From Hormiphora californensis (lineage: Eukaryota; Ctenophora; Tentaculata; Cydippida; Pleurobrachiidae), in assembly GCA_020137815.1 (NCBI GenBank), contig CM035351.1, forward strand, positions 1,289,966 to 1,353,965: 64,000 bases of DNA. Reading direction: 5' to 3'. Below the pieces are notes generated by a model. The model searched no databases. It was not told the DNA's origin and saw nothing but the letters and a program-made list of their open reading frames with translations. This document shows positions 51,985 through 62,681 of the stretch, piece after piece (position 1 is the stretch's first letter; every line of letters begins with the position of its first letter). A program made the position numbers and the translations under genes.

Positions 51985-53631
51985 TCAATGATCATCAACA
52001 CTCATAGTAAGAAACGCCGGGCTAAGGGGAACAGATCCCGCCTCGGAGAGTGCATGATCCCAGTCCTCAAAATTCTCTGAAACTTTGTACTGCCTGCCCT
52101 CACTCTGAAACTCGCTACTACACTCCATATCCCTGAAAAAGGGTTCAATCAACCGAGAGAAAGTCCTCAAGGTGCTCCGTTTAAAAGGGTAATCCTCACT
52201 CCCTTGACCGTGCTGTTGGGAGGATGAGGGTAGGAGAAGGCGGGAATTCCGTTCAATAACCGCTGCACATGTCACGATCTCATACATGCTGGTTAGTTTG
52301 TTGAACATTCGGAGGATGTGAGGGTTACAATGCCTCAGGGGGTTCAGTTTACAGAAAACAATCCGGTGCAGATCAACCTGGGACAGAAAACCCTTCCAGT
52401 CAGCACTGGAGAATACATCCTTGTGTCGGTAGGAAAACAAGTAGAATAGAGCTTGTGAAGCTGCGTAGAATGGGGTGTGACTACATTTTATGTTCTCATT
52501 CCTATCAATATACCCGTGGCACCACGTGGAAATCACCAGCATAATCCTCTTGTAATCAGCCTTACTGACACATACCGCCCTGTTGGTGAAACTGGTTAGG
52601 TACATGACCGCACTTTGCCGGATGATGGCAGGCTGGTTGACATCCGTGAAGACCGACCAAAAGTAGTCCAAGGGCACATTCCGGAGGGTGGGATGGGTGT
52701 TGAAAAAGTGGAACAGGAGAAAGGGAACGTTCGGGGGAATGTGTGCACGAAGAATGTGGCAATCAAATGCGAGAAGGAGTGCCCTACACCATGCTGAGGT
52801 TGCCCCCTCACTGAGAGAGGACTGTTTCTTAGCGTACAGGGCCAGATCATGTAGCAGTTCACTGAGTTTCTCTGCAGTCTCACATTCCTCTTCTTCCTGT
52901 TCTGCATCTCCCTTTTCCAGGGAAAACAACAGATCCTGATCAGTCCCTGACTGGTCCAGAAAGGAACACCCCACATCAACATCAATCTTGATCAGTCTCT
53001 CCACAATCGTTACTATGACGTCATTGAAAAATGATGGGACTCTCTCCGTAAAGTGGAGAATATTGGAAATATACGCCCGGTGTTCGGCTAACGACCGTGT
53101 CTTGTGTGGGAAATGTTGGGCCAACTTCTGCTGAACGAACTTTAGATGTGCGGGCATGTTAGCAGATATGAACTGGAGGATATCCAGGTTGCTATGGTGG
53201 ATAACCACCTCACCAGTAGGTCCAACAACAGATAACTTCTGGACCGCTCTCTCCACCACCTTGTTGGTGTAGAACGGTTGGGAGCTCATAAGGGATATCA
53301 TGAAATTCTTAACGACCTCCCTCACTTTTATATCAGCTGTTTCCCAGGCAATGGAACTTATCACATTAAATATCTCGTCACAATCCTTGTCAAGCATTGC
53401 AACAAGGAGGGTTAATCGTGATACCAGGGTCAGGAATGGTCCTGTTAGGGATGAGTTATCATCATTGGATGGTGTTGCGGAGGATTTAAGGAGGTTTAGA
53501 AAGGCTCTGTAGTTCAGGTCTTTGATATTGTTTTTCTCTTTTATCACGCGGCCCAGGAACTCGGGCGTGCATTGGGCGATGGTGACCTTTCGGAGGACCA
53601 TAGCCCCCGGGGAGGATGTTGTGGCCATCAT
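51985..53631 (-). CDS. RRN3: RNA polymerase I initiation factor RRN3 (TIF-IA), intronless
   Basis: The factor bridges Pol I and the promoter-bound selectivity factor, allowing rRNA transcription; its phosphorylation links rRNA synthesis to growth. One uninterrupted 548-codon frame (human 651; this copy ends earlier). Family blocks include LVSRLTLLVAMLDKDCDEIF, VVERAVQKLSVV, FLLFHFFNTHPTLRNVPLDYFW, QSAVMYLTSFTNRA, FYAASQALFYLFSYRHKDVF and VFCKLNPLRHCNPHILRMFN. An acidic insert (DAEQEEEECETAEK) is in the usual place. The C-terminus carries a Ser/acidic stretch. It is the only long intronless host gene among heavily intron-split neighbours. Two adjacent Met codons mark the start. Confidence 0.93.
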   Translation of the reverse strand: MMATTSSPGAMVLRKVTIAQCTPEFLGRVIKEKNNIKDLNYRAFLNLLKSSATPSNDDNSSLTGPFLTLVSRLTLLVAMLDKDCDEIFNVISSIAWETADIKVREVVKNFMISLMSSQPFYTNKVVERAVQKLSVVGPTGEVVIHHSNLDILQFISANMPAHLKFVQQKLAQHFPHKTRSLAEHRAYISNILHFTERVPSFFNDVIVTIVERLIKIDVDVGCSFLDQSGTDQDLLFSLEKGDAEQEEEECETAEKLSELLHDLALYAKKQSSLSEGATSAWCRALLLAFDCHILRAHIPPNVPFLLFHFFNTHPTLRNVPLDYFWSVFTDVNQPAIIRQSAVMYLTSFTNRAVCVSKADYKRIMLVISTWCHGYIDRNENIKCSHTPFYAASQALFYLFSYRHKDVFSSADWKGFLSQVDLHRIVFCKLNPLRHCNPHILRMFNKLTSMYEIVTCAAVIERNSRLLLPSSSQQHGQGSEDYPFKRSTLRTFSRLIEPFFRDMECSSEFQSEGRQYKVSENFEDWDHALSEAGSVPLSPAFLTMSVDDH

Positions 53632-54398
53632 GTTGGTCTGAGCTATATCATGGGGGACAGTTATTTAGTTAGTGGTATTTAGGTAGTTGTGTTGATGATT
53701 TAAACGCACTATTGTAAAAGAAGCACAAAATATTCAAATAAATTAATTATACAAGAAATAAAACGTTCATTAACGTTCTGCTTGTAGTGGGAAAACGGTA
53801 ACGTATATTACCCCCATATTGTTGTTGTTGTTGTTAATTAATATTGTTAATTATTCATTATTGAAAACAATACTATATAGCTAGACTAAATTATAGATAA
53901 TCACTAGCTCTCCAAGTTTTCATTGCGGATTGAATTCTTCTAAGAATAGAAAGAGAGCCTCACCTCTCTTCTTCTTTATTATCATATGTTTATTACACAG
54001 TACACACCCGTGCCCGTTATCTGAACAAGAGTAGTACCACATGTTATAATAACCCGTGTCGTTAGCATGTGCTTCTAAGTAGTTGATGTTTGGTAAACGT
54101 GGACAGTCGAGTTGTAGGTGTCTTGAGACCAGGAACCGACCGAATCAGGAAATACTGGTCCCTGATTGGCTGATAACCAGTCACGTGACCTAAATAACGA
54201 GTTCTAGTTGGTTGTTTACTTGTTTTGGTCGGTTCCTGCTTGAGACCATTATACTGAGCTCACCGTCCTTATTAGACAATCACGATCATTATCAGTCGCT
54301 TGACACTGTGTATCTGCTCTGTATTATAAGTACGAACACTGTTAATTGAACAGTCGCGATGCTCTGTATCGAGTATCATGAGCGGCCTTATAATAGTT
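53632..54398. other. Spacer between RRN3 and TADA1
   Basis: AT-rich. Apart from a (GTT)n stretch at 53819-53835 and the hAT miniature element at 54130, nothing is recognised. Confidence 0.5.
54130..54238. mobile_element. 109-bp hAT miniature element, copy A
   Basis: Ends CAGGAACCGACC and its inverted copy, with 8-bp direct repeats CTTGAGAC at 54122-54129 and 54239-54246. The interior contains CACGTGACC and CTGATTGGCTGATAACC. Nearly identical to the copy at 59488. Confidence 0.88.
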
Positions 54399-57238
54399 TC
54401 AAGTTTTCTTTTGCCATTTTGCCACGGTGTCCTTGTTGTAGACCTTCAGCAAAGTTTTATTAGCGAGCTCCCCGTTATGTTCTGATGGCAGTTTATCAGT
54501 CCATTTCATCTGTGCTCTCTCCCTCGCCATCTCCCCTATCTTCCTTCTCTTTACACGTTTCAGCGCCTAAATAACAGAGTATTAGCGCCTAAATAACAGA
54601 GTATTAGCGCCTAAATATAACAGAGTTTTAGTGCACAGATAATTAGTGAAGTAGACTGTTCTCAACCCCATGATGTGAATTATGATTGGTTAGACTGATA
54701 CAGTTGCCATGACTACTAACCTCGATAAGATGGGGCATTGAGATTCTGGAGTGAGTTCCCTCAGTTAGACCCTCTAGATGCCGCATGGCAATCAAACTGG
54801 GTTGCTGATCGTTCCCTGGTGGCTGATTAAATCCATATGAAACACCGTGCTCAGAGACAGAACAGTGCTTACTCTCTCTTACACAATCTGTCAGTATGCC
54901 TTGTATAAACATCTGAAAGGGGACATTTTGATAAATTCTTGTTCACCACACGTAGAGCACACTAGAGACAAGTTCGAAGTAGTTTGAATATTAAAATTTA
55001 AACGACCGTTTATAAAATTAGACGTTCTACTATTCATTATCTTTCATCACTGGCGACTTGAATACACGTTGTCTGTAGCGCACTAAAGTATTGTTTCACC
55101 CCCTGTTAAGTTATTGTTTCACCTGTAGAGCCAGCTTGATGAGTGTAAGTGTCTCAGAGCTAACCTCATCCACCCCCTCTTCCCAGGCCCCCGTCAACAC
55201 CCTCATCGTTAACCCATCCTCATCAGGTAGACACCCTGTCTGGGACGCCAGGAACAACTGATCACGTGACGTCACAGGCCTCGCATCAGGACCCTCCGGC
55301 CGGACTCTTCTAAAGGGGGCCCGGGGTATAGAGGGAGATGATGAGATCACGTCCCGTTTAGTGGACCGGCCGCCCAGTTGACATTTGAGAAGGAGGGCGA
55401 GGAGGAACTCGTTATGAAGTGAGACATTGGATTCCCCAAGGAGAACCCGGGCATCGGTATCCAGCTGTTCTCTAGTCATCTGAAGAGATAGAGGGGGGTT
55501 AGGCATCGGGCATCGGTATCCAGCTGTTCTCTAGTCATCTGAAGAGATAGAGGGGGGGTTACTGGTTAGATTGAATCGGATATGTCTCATAGGAGAGAGA
55601 GGGGTTACTGGTTTGATTGATTTGGATGTATCTTATATAGGGGAGTTCAGTAGTAAAATGGATTGGTTTGGGGGATGCATTGTTGTCATTTCAGGGGCAT
55701 TTCAGCTGTCATGGGTAGGATAGGATTGTATTTGAAATGAGAGAGAAAGTCTCATGAGAGGGCACTGAAAAAACACGTGCAGTGACTCAGTAGGAGAGAG
55801 AGAGACAGAGACAGAGAGTGACCTGGAGTGACTAAAGAGCCAGTCTGAACAAGCCAAAAAGATTGTCATGAATAAGTATTTTACTTAAAGCAGGGAGCTA
55901 ATGATATAAAGATCTATGCAACGAAGAATCTTACTTTGCCCTTCTTGAACTCGTTTCTCTAACATTCAACAGCACAAGTTTCTCTAAAGTCTATGAATAT
56001 AAACCTAGCATCAGCCTTTTTGTGATATTGCATGTTTTATTGAACAGTATCTCATATTATGTGAATAAAGATAGCAAGAGACTGGGCTGTATAAAACAAA
56101 TCATTGTTCAGAACAGTTCCTTACACTGCACTGATTCAAGTTTCTAAAACATGGTGTAATTTGACTTTATTAATTTTCTTAGCTGATGTTTATGTTCCTG
56201 TGGTGCACAATAGTTCAGATACTGTTGACAGCGGTAAGTGGTTCGGTATTTGAAAAAGGAACTTCTAGCTCTTTCTGGGGTTGGAACTACTACCCACCAG
56301 CGAATGCTTTCGATGGAAACCTCAACACGATGTTTCATAGCAGTTCCACCTTCGGACAGTATGAGTGGTTGAAACTATGGCTGAAGAATCCTTCTCCCGT
56401 TAAAGAGGTTACAGTTGTAAATAGGTACGTTCTTGACCAGCGACCGCTGATCAGATACTTTATTTGATCCAAAACTTGGCTAAAAAACTGTCCTAATTTC
56501 AGAAAGGATTGCTGCCAGGATCGAATAATAGGAACGGAGGTTTGGGTTGGAACTGCATCTGAAGATTGGGCACTTTGTGGTAACATCACCTCACTCCACC
56601 AAGATCTATACTACACCCTCCCCTGCCCAATCATTGGTGACATCAGTTTCGTGATGCTGAAAGACTGGCAAGAGGAGGGACAACCTGTATACATTAACAT
56701 AGCAGAAGTTATAGCGGTACTGTTAGCAGGTTCGTAAGTGGTAAGGGAATGAAAATAATAATATGTAGGAACAGCGAACATCAAAGGGGGGTTTGGGTAT
56801 GGGTTGATGGGAAAATTTCTGATCAAAGTTCTACCAAAATAGATGCTCTGGTAGAGATGGTGTGAGTGAAGAAATTCAACACACAACTCCTATTCTCTAG
56901 CTATTTGGGCAATAGCAGAGAAACATTGGTAAATGGTAATTACCCCTCCCCGTGAGCGCCCCTGTAGGGTGCGAGCTCACGGAGCTTGTAACAACGTAAA
57001 TGGGTGACTTCGTAACCAAAGAGAAACACACAACTCTCTAGATGTTTGGGCAATAGCAGAGAAACGGGGGTGGGGGTCCAGAAACACACTACTACTACTA
57101 GTGAGTGTCTATTAACAGAGAAATACGCACCTGATTCTTGTACCATTGCCTCATTAGGGACCAGTACTTCTGTCGGTTTGATCCCAGTGCTTTGTCAAGG
57201 TTCTCTTTCGGCCTTATCAAGCTAATATCTGATGCCAT
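54399..57238 (-). CDS. TADA1: SAGA subunit TADA1 (ADA1/HFI1 family)
   Basis: Adaptor subunit of the SAGA histone acetyltransferase co-activator, holding histone-fold partners in the nucleus. Exons: 57238-57131, 55479-55123, 54912-54721 and 54566-54399, all phase 0; 274 residues (human 335). Exon 1 gives SLIRPKENLDKALG to KYWSLMRQWYKNQ, matching the family N-terminus. Exon 2 begins MTREQLDTDARVLLGE and has LHNEFLLALLLKCQ and the TMRVLTGAWEEGVDEV block. Exon 3 has IQGILTDCVRE and YGFNQPPGN. The tail is basic. The acceptors of exons 2 and 4 lie in short tandem duplications. Intron 1 (1.65 kb) contains an oppositely oriented lectin gene. Confidence 0.85.
56186..56737 (+). CDS. Secreted fucolectin/F5-8C-type lectin, nested in TADA1 intron 1
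   Basis: Two exons, 56186-56424 and 56503-56737, join in frame across AG|gt..ag. The first 19 residues (FMFLWCTIVQILLTAVSG) are a signal peptide, so the product is secreted. The domain reads ANAFDGNLNTMFHSS, then VKEVTVVNRKDCCQDRI, then GTEVWVGT, the hallmark run of fucolectin-tachylectin (FTP) domains, which bind fucose through a His and Arg pair with calcium near the DGN loop. At about 157 residues it is one bare domain. The start follows the stop-rich intron directly. A gtaagt at 56734 overlaps the stop codon, so a further exon is possible. In animals such lectins serve in innate recognition; that role here is inference. Confidence 0.78.
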
Positions 57239-57630
57239 GGCTACAAAAGATTCTGTCAATCATTGTCTGTATTAGTTGTTTAGTTTAACTAATGATCTGT
57301 TAATTACTGTTAATTAAACTAATTAATTAGTTAGACGAAACTTTACACAAAATAAACACAATCAAACAGCATAAAAACACAGCTAACTCTGATCACGCAC
57401 TTTAATCTGATCACTACAAGAAGCTAAACAATAGAGTAAGAAAATCACAACAACAGCACCAAATTCAGCACCAAAATTACACTTTGTATCATAGTTTGGT
57501 TTTCAAGAAAAGAATCTACAGGCTAAAGCTATTACTAGTCATTAGTCGAAAGCAAAACATATCAGTTGACAAACGAGCATTGCAAAGTTATTTACACAGA
57601 CAATAACACACACACACACCACCCCTATTG
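57239..57630. other. TADA1 upstream / SNX4 downstream spacer
   Basis: AT-rich, with no gene recognised. It should contain the TADA1 promoter and the SNX4 3' untranslated region. A (CA)n run lies at 57606-57620. Confidence 0.5.
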
Positions 57631-59977
57631 TTATTTAGTGGCTGAAGCAGCTGAAACTGCTTGCCAGCACTGCAAGCCCTGTTGGGCGTGTTGGAGTTGC
57701 AGCTTAGCGTAGATCCTAAAAGTGGCCTTTAAACTTGATATCTTGTCTTTCTTCCAGAGCTTCAGCTGAAAATATATTGGAATTATTGATCTGTGTTTAC
57801 GCTATTATACCCAGCCCCTGAGATTTCATCCCAAAATGTAACCAATATCCCAGCACATTTCGCCCCAAAGGGCAACCAATGCCCTAGGCCCCACTAACCA
57901 ATACCCCACACTAACCAATACCCCACACTAACCAATACCCCACACTAACCTCTTCATCAGCCTCCGAAAGGAACTGTTCCAGGTTTTGTTTAGCAGGATC
58001 TAGTGCTTCCTCAGCCTCGCTTAGTTCCTGATGGAGTTTGCTCCTCCGAGCGTCCCTTTGTGCTGGTGTCATCTTGAACAGGTTGGTGATATTCTTCTTG
58101 TTGTCCTCACTAGTAGCAACATCCTCAACCGCCTGGTGAGAGGTGCTAGAGTTATAATATGGATTATGGAGAAGAGAGTACGATAAAAGTACAATTTTTG
58201 AGAGAAATGTACTTGTAAACAACCGTATTTATTTCACTCTAGATCTAACACACAACTCTCACCTCAGGTTTCCCCATCAAGAAAATTCCTCCTTTCTTGG
58301 CCTCAATTGTAGCCTCCAGGCTCTCTACCTTGTACTGGAGGATCTCATACTTCCTGATCAGATCTCGGAGACTGAACGCATAGTTACTGTACTCTTTCAA
58401 GTTCTCATAGAACTTCATTTGTTCTTCCAACAGCAGGACATTTCCAGCTCCTTCTAAACTGGAAAGGTAGGGTGTAAGTAAGGTAAAAAGCACGATTACG
58501 GTGAAGATCTAAAAAAATGATAAAAAGTAAGTTTTAAACGGAACACTTACTTGTCTAGATTGTGGCCGATTTTCTGGAGTGGGATTTTGAGGCCTTTCTC
58601 AAGCACGCTCCACTCGCTGAAAGTCTTGGCAAAATCTTTGTAGCTGTTGTAACATGCCCTTTCCTTCTGGGCAACCATTCCTGTTACCCTGTAAAATAAT
58701 ACAGAAATCCAATTAACTTCTCATATTAATTAACATTTTACTCATTGATTGGCCCTACCCTAACTAGAATTATTACTGCGTTGTGGCAACGTTTTTCAAA
58801 CTTTTAGGGTTAGATTACTTACCGAAGGATCGCATTGACGCGGGTTTCAAGTTCATCAGCATACGTTTTCAGCTCTGAGAAGCGGCTATCACAGTTTTTC
58901 AGTTGGTAACTAGCCTGGATTCCCTTTAACATTCCCTCGTTCTTAGTTCGGAACTCTGTTGAATCAGCCACCTGAAAACACACGATGATATTGTGACGCA
59001 GTCACCCTTACAACTCGTGTCACCCTTACAAAACGAAGCCTGCGTAGAGAGGTGACGGCGCCACCAACATGATGATGTGATTTCAATGAAGATACAAAAG
59101 TTACGGATGGCTAAATAATAATCATGGCTTCTTTTCGATCTATAAAATAAAATGTTTCAGATATATTCATGCCGCCCGATAGAACAGCTAGAACTATCAC
59201 ACACATCACCTACCGTCCGCCAATCCTCCCCCTTCATCAGGAAGGCCTTGAAAACATTATCCTTGTGTAGGACAGGGTGGACTGCAATCCTTTGCATGAA
59301 CCTCTCCAAACCTATCTTTCTATGCTCAAGGTACTCCCCATCAAACTTGTCAGTTGTCATTTTAGTCCAGATATTAGTTGAGATCTAGATGGAGAGAGAG
59401 AGAGAGAACACAAATATTAGGGAAATATTGTCCTAACCATCCTTTACAGTATTTGATAGAGTGTCGACCAAGGCAAGGGGAATATACCATGAACCGACCG
59501 AATCAGGAAATACTGGTCCCTGATTGGCTGATAACCAGTCACGTGACCTAAATAACGAGTTCTGATTGGTTGTTTACTTGTTTCGGTCGGTTCCTGGAAT
59601 ATACAGCAGTAGCTTTACAAACAGGACATTAATTCACCTTTTTCTCAGGAAGAGGAGGGATGATATGGGATGGATATGTGTGTAGCAGGTACTGGTAAAG
59701 GAGATCGAACTCGGAGTAACGGTGCCAAACCTCCGAACTACGGACACCAAACGCAATGGCATTTTCTACCTCGTGTACCCTGTGAATTTATGTAAAGTTT
59801 TGTTAATGATTTAGTGTTGATAGCTTAAATCATAGTCGACTTTAAAAATACTTACGTGGTGACAAGCTTGAAAATGACGAACACATCGCCCATATAATCA
59901 CTGCCCTTCTTGGCCTTCTCAAAATCCTCAATGCTAATCGACAGTACAGCGAGAAGGTTCGTTTTAGGAATCGTCAT
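57631..59977 (-). CDS. SNX4: Sorting nexin 4 (PX-BAR)
   Basis: Endosomal membrane protein of the PX-BAR class; SNX4 binds phosphatidylinositol 3-phosphate and returns receptors from endosomes to the recycling compartment. Exons: 59977-59856, 59779-59638, 59384-59214, 58971-58823, 58688-58551, 58458-58263, 58132-57950 and 57765-57631; phases match and give 411 residues (human 450). The PX domain has VWHRYSEFDLLYQYLLHTYP and PPLPEKK, then EHRKIGLERFMQRIAVHPVL. The BAR region has FSELKTYADELETRV, FSEWSVLEKGL and a long charged coiled coil, ending AKLQLQHAQQGLQCWQAV. Met at 59977 gives the shortest plausible start; a leader exon may lie upstream. The TTC36 stop codon is 277 bp upstream. Confidence 0.9.
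59488..59596. mobile_element. 109-bp hAT miniature element, copy B
   Basis: 8-bp direct repeats GAATATAC at 59480-59487 and 59597-59604 flank ends CATGAACCGACC and CAGGAACCGACC. It lies in an SNX4 intron. High identity to copy A with different target sites shows recent transposition of a family. Confidence 0.88.
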
Positions 59978-60253
59978 GGCAACACCTGCTCCTTTACAAA
60001 AACAACGAGTTGTTAATAATATATGGTAATTGCGGGATCATGAAGAGGGTCGAAACAGGGCATGGACCGTATGAAAACAACATATTGTGTAGAAAATTGA
60101 AACCAGTAAAAACACATAACACTCTCACTACGAAAATACAAACACTTGACATGCGAAATAAAATTACTAAGATGATATTGCCAAAAAAATCCAGTTTATT
60201 GTTCAGCCCTTGAAACTGTTTCCTACTGCAACTAATGGACTTTATATTAAACT

Positions 60254-60982
60254 TTACTGAAGTTCTTGCATGGCCTTCTCCAGCATCTGATTGCACATCT
60301 TGGCGTAAGGGTTGAGTTTGGCTGCTTGGCACGCTGCGAACTTGCCACCCAACTCAGCAGATCGCTCGAAGTCCAGCCTGGCAGCCTCCTCGTTCTTATT
60401 CAACATTTCCATCAATGCTCTTTGAGAATATGCCTGTATACAAAGAGGGGGGTTTTATTGAAATGGTTACTCACCAGGCTAAATTAGGGTAAAATAAAAA
60501 GGAAAGGTTTTATTGAAATGTTTATTTACTAAATGATGAGGGTAAAATAAGCCACAATACTAACCTGCATAGCAGTCTTTCCTTTGCCGCCACTGAGTCG
60601 CAGAGCAGACTCAATATCCGATAATGCTTCCTCATTTCTACCCTGTAGCCTGTACAACTGGGCCCTGTTGTTATAGAGCGAAGCTAGGTTTGGAGCTACT
60701 GTGATCGCTTTATTGAACTCTGCCAACGATTCATCGTATTTACCAGCCTCAGCCAAGTTCACAGCAGCTACCTCGTATTTTTTAGCTTCCACCTCCTAGG
60801 AGACAGTTGAATTTAGTGATTTGAGATGGGAATTTTATTTTTTGTTGCGACCCTCTCCTCTGTAAAGAAACATAACAAACCTGTTGTGACGTGGGAACAG
60901 GATCCTGTTCTATCTGGGCAAGGTTAGCGCTAACTGGTGCTGAGGGGTTCAAAATGTGTTCTAATACCCTGTCGTCGGACAT
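60254..60982 (-). CDS. TTC36: Tetratricopeptide repeat protein TTC36
   Basis: Small TPR protein; the vertebrate form (HBP21) binds Hsp70 and protects metabolic enzymes. Exons: 60982-60881, 60795-60565 and 60433-60254; 170 residues (human 189). The N-terminus VLEHILNPSAPVS matches the family's ILNP motif. Three TPR units follow: AVNLAEAGKYDESLAEFNKA; LASLYNNRAQLYRLQGRNEE with ALSDIESALRLSGGKG; and AYSQRALMEMLNKNEEAARL. The end LNPYAKMCNQMLEKAM is typical. Confidence 0.9.
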
Positions 60983-61430
60983 AACTAACTGAAAGTACAC
61001 TTAATGTAATCGTCGTTTGTTACATGTTGAAACTAATTTGTCCGCGCACGTCAGACAACTCACGAATCGTGGTAAAATGAGGAGTTAAAGTTTTTCCTCT
61101 TAATTTCAACAAAGTTGACTGCAGGTGATTTTACTCGAGCTTACTCGAACGAAGCACACTCCTTCAATACTTCCGAGCCTCAGAAGTGAAGAAAAAAAAG
61201 AAACAGGGGAGGGGGAAATTGTACAGGGAAATATTTGTCGTTTGCAGATGTACCATGGGGCATGGATAGTGTGCTGGGACACGGGAAAAGGGGTGGAGGG
61301 ATACATTAAGAGTGGCTGTACAGTTCACCACTCCTGGTATACCCCGCAGGTCCTTGACGACTTAAAAAACAGGCAGGAAACACGGAAATTTGCTCAAAAT
61401 CCGCTGATTTACTGAAATTTTGAATTTTGA
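60983..61430. other. TTC36 upstream region
   Basis: It probably holds the TTC36 promoter. A plus-strand frame at 61125-61415 has no recognisable domain, so I do not call it a gene. Confidence 0.45.
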
Positions 61431-62650
61431 ATTTCAGCCTCGGCGGCGCAATATTGGTATTTTTCGCGCGTTACGTTAATTTGCGCGACATTATGCGCTG
61501 CCCAGTGCAGTGCGGCCTGCCTGAAAGTTCAAAAATTGTGCCAACTTTTCATTTTCTTGAAAAGCGCTGCCTTATCCCGCGCTATCGGGGGCCAGTTGGA
61601 ATGCGCTGCAGCCCCCTCATGCGCGCACCCCCGCAACGAGGGGACTGGAGGGAATGCCGCGCGCGCGTTTGGCCTGATCCCGGCTGGGTCGAAGATAACT
61701 TTGCGGTCGAAAAAACGGCGGTGCTTATAACTTTGGCTCCTGAAGTCCGTTTGACTTGATTCTTTCACCAGTTGTTAGATCTGACGATTATCTACCTTGC
61801 TGTTTTTGAGAGAAGTTAATTGGACTTAAGGAGGCTGAGCAATAGCCGTTGAAAGATGGGTTGTTTTCAAAAAGTGACGTCACAGATTCTTGCAGGGACA
61901 CCTTTTTTAAAATTTCATTCAAATTTTGATTTTACCGCACTCGATTTTGCGGAGTTTGGTTCATATCTCCTGTTCCTGATAAGATAGAGACCTGAAACCG
62001 GTTGCATTTGAAAGCTGTTATCATCCTCTTTCCAACGCTACCAAAACGATTTCTGTACCTTATCTGGAACCGGAGATATGATTGATTATGTATTCCCCCC
62101 TAGCGCGGTATTCCCTCCAGGCCCCTTATATTATATTATAAGGGGCCTGCAACGTATGCCAAGGGGGCCAGCAACGTTTGCCAATTCATTTTCAAAAAAC
62201 GGAACCGATCTCTCTGAACAGCGTTGAAAAGCGCTGCCTTATCCCTATCGGGGGCTAGCAGCGTTTGCCAATGAAAAGCGCTGCCTTATCCCGCCAGCTG
62301 CGTTTGCCAACCGATCTCTTCGCCTTTGCTTGAAAAGCGCTGCCTTATCCCGCGTTTGCCAACGCGTTTGCCACAGTCTCGTAAGCCGTACGCGTACTCC
62401 TCGTCAGTGGGGCCTGTAGCGTATGCCAACCGAAGAGCCAGTCAATGGTGAAAAGCGTTAAAATTCGGGTGACTCGAGGCACTAACATTTTCATCGAATT
62501 TGTTGGTCGAGACGAGTCAGCCGTGAGGTTTGCCCGTTAGGGTCTAGATAGCCTAATAGAGCTATGTTTGGATTTATCGGTTGATTCTATCAGTCATCTA
62601 TCGGATATAATTTAATGAGGAAGTTTTATTTTCTCCTTCTGGCTGATCAA
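61430..62650. repeat. Dispersed repeat patch with GCGTTTGCCAA motifs
   Basis: The 20-mer GAAAAGCGCTGCCTTATCCC occurs at about 61559, 62226, 62273 and 62331, each time near GCGTTTGCCAA or CGGGGGC pieces. A perfect hairpin with 13-bp arms lies at 62118-62149. The copies have different spacing, so this looks like fragments of a repeat family piled together rather than a tandem array. No gene is supported. Confidence 0.6.
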
Positions 62651-62681
62651 AATTAGTAGGCGGGGTTTTTAATTTTTGTTG

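Noticed and set aside
61125-61415. 96-residue plus-strand frame upstream of TTC36
   Set aside because: No domain or splice context; it overlaps the probable TTC36 promoter.
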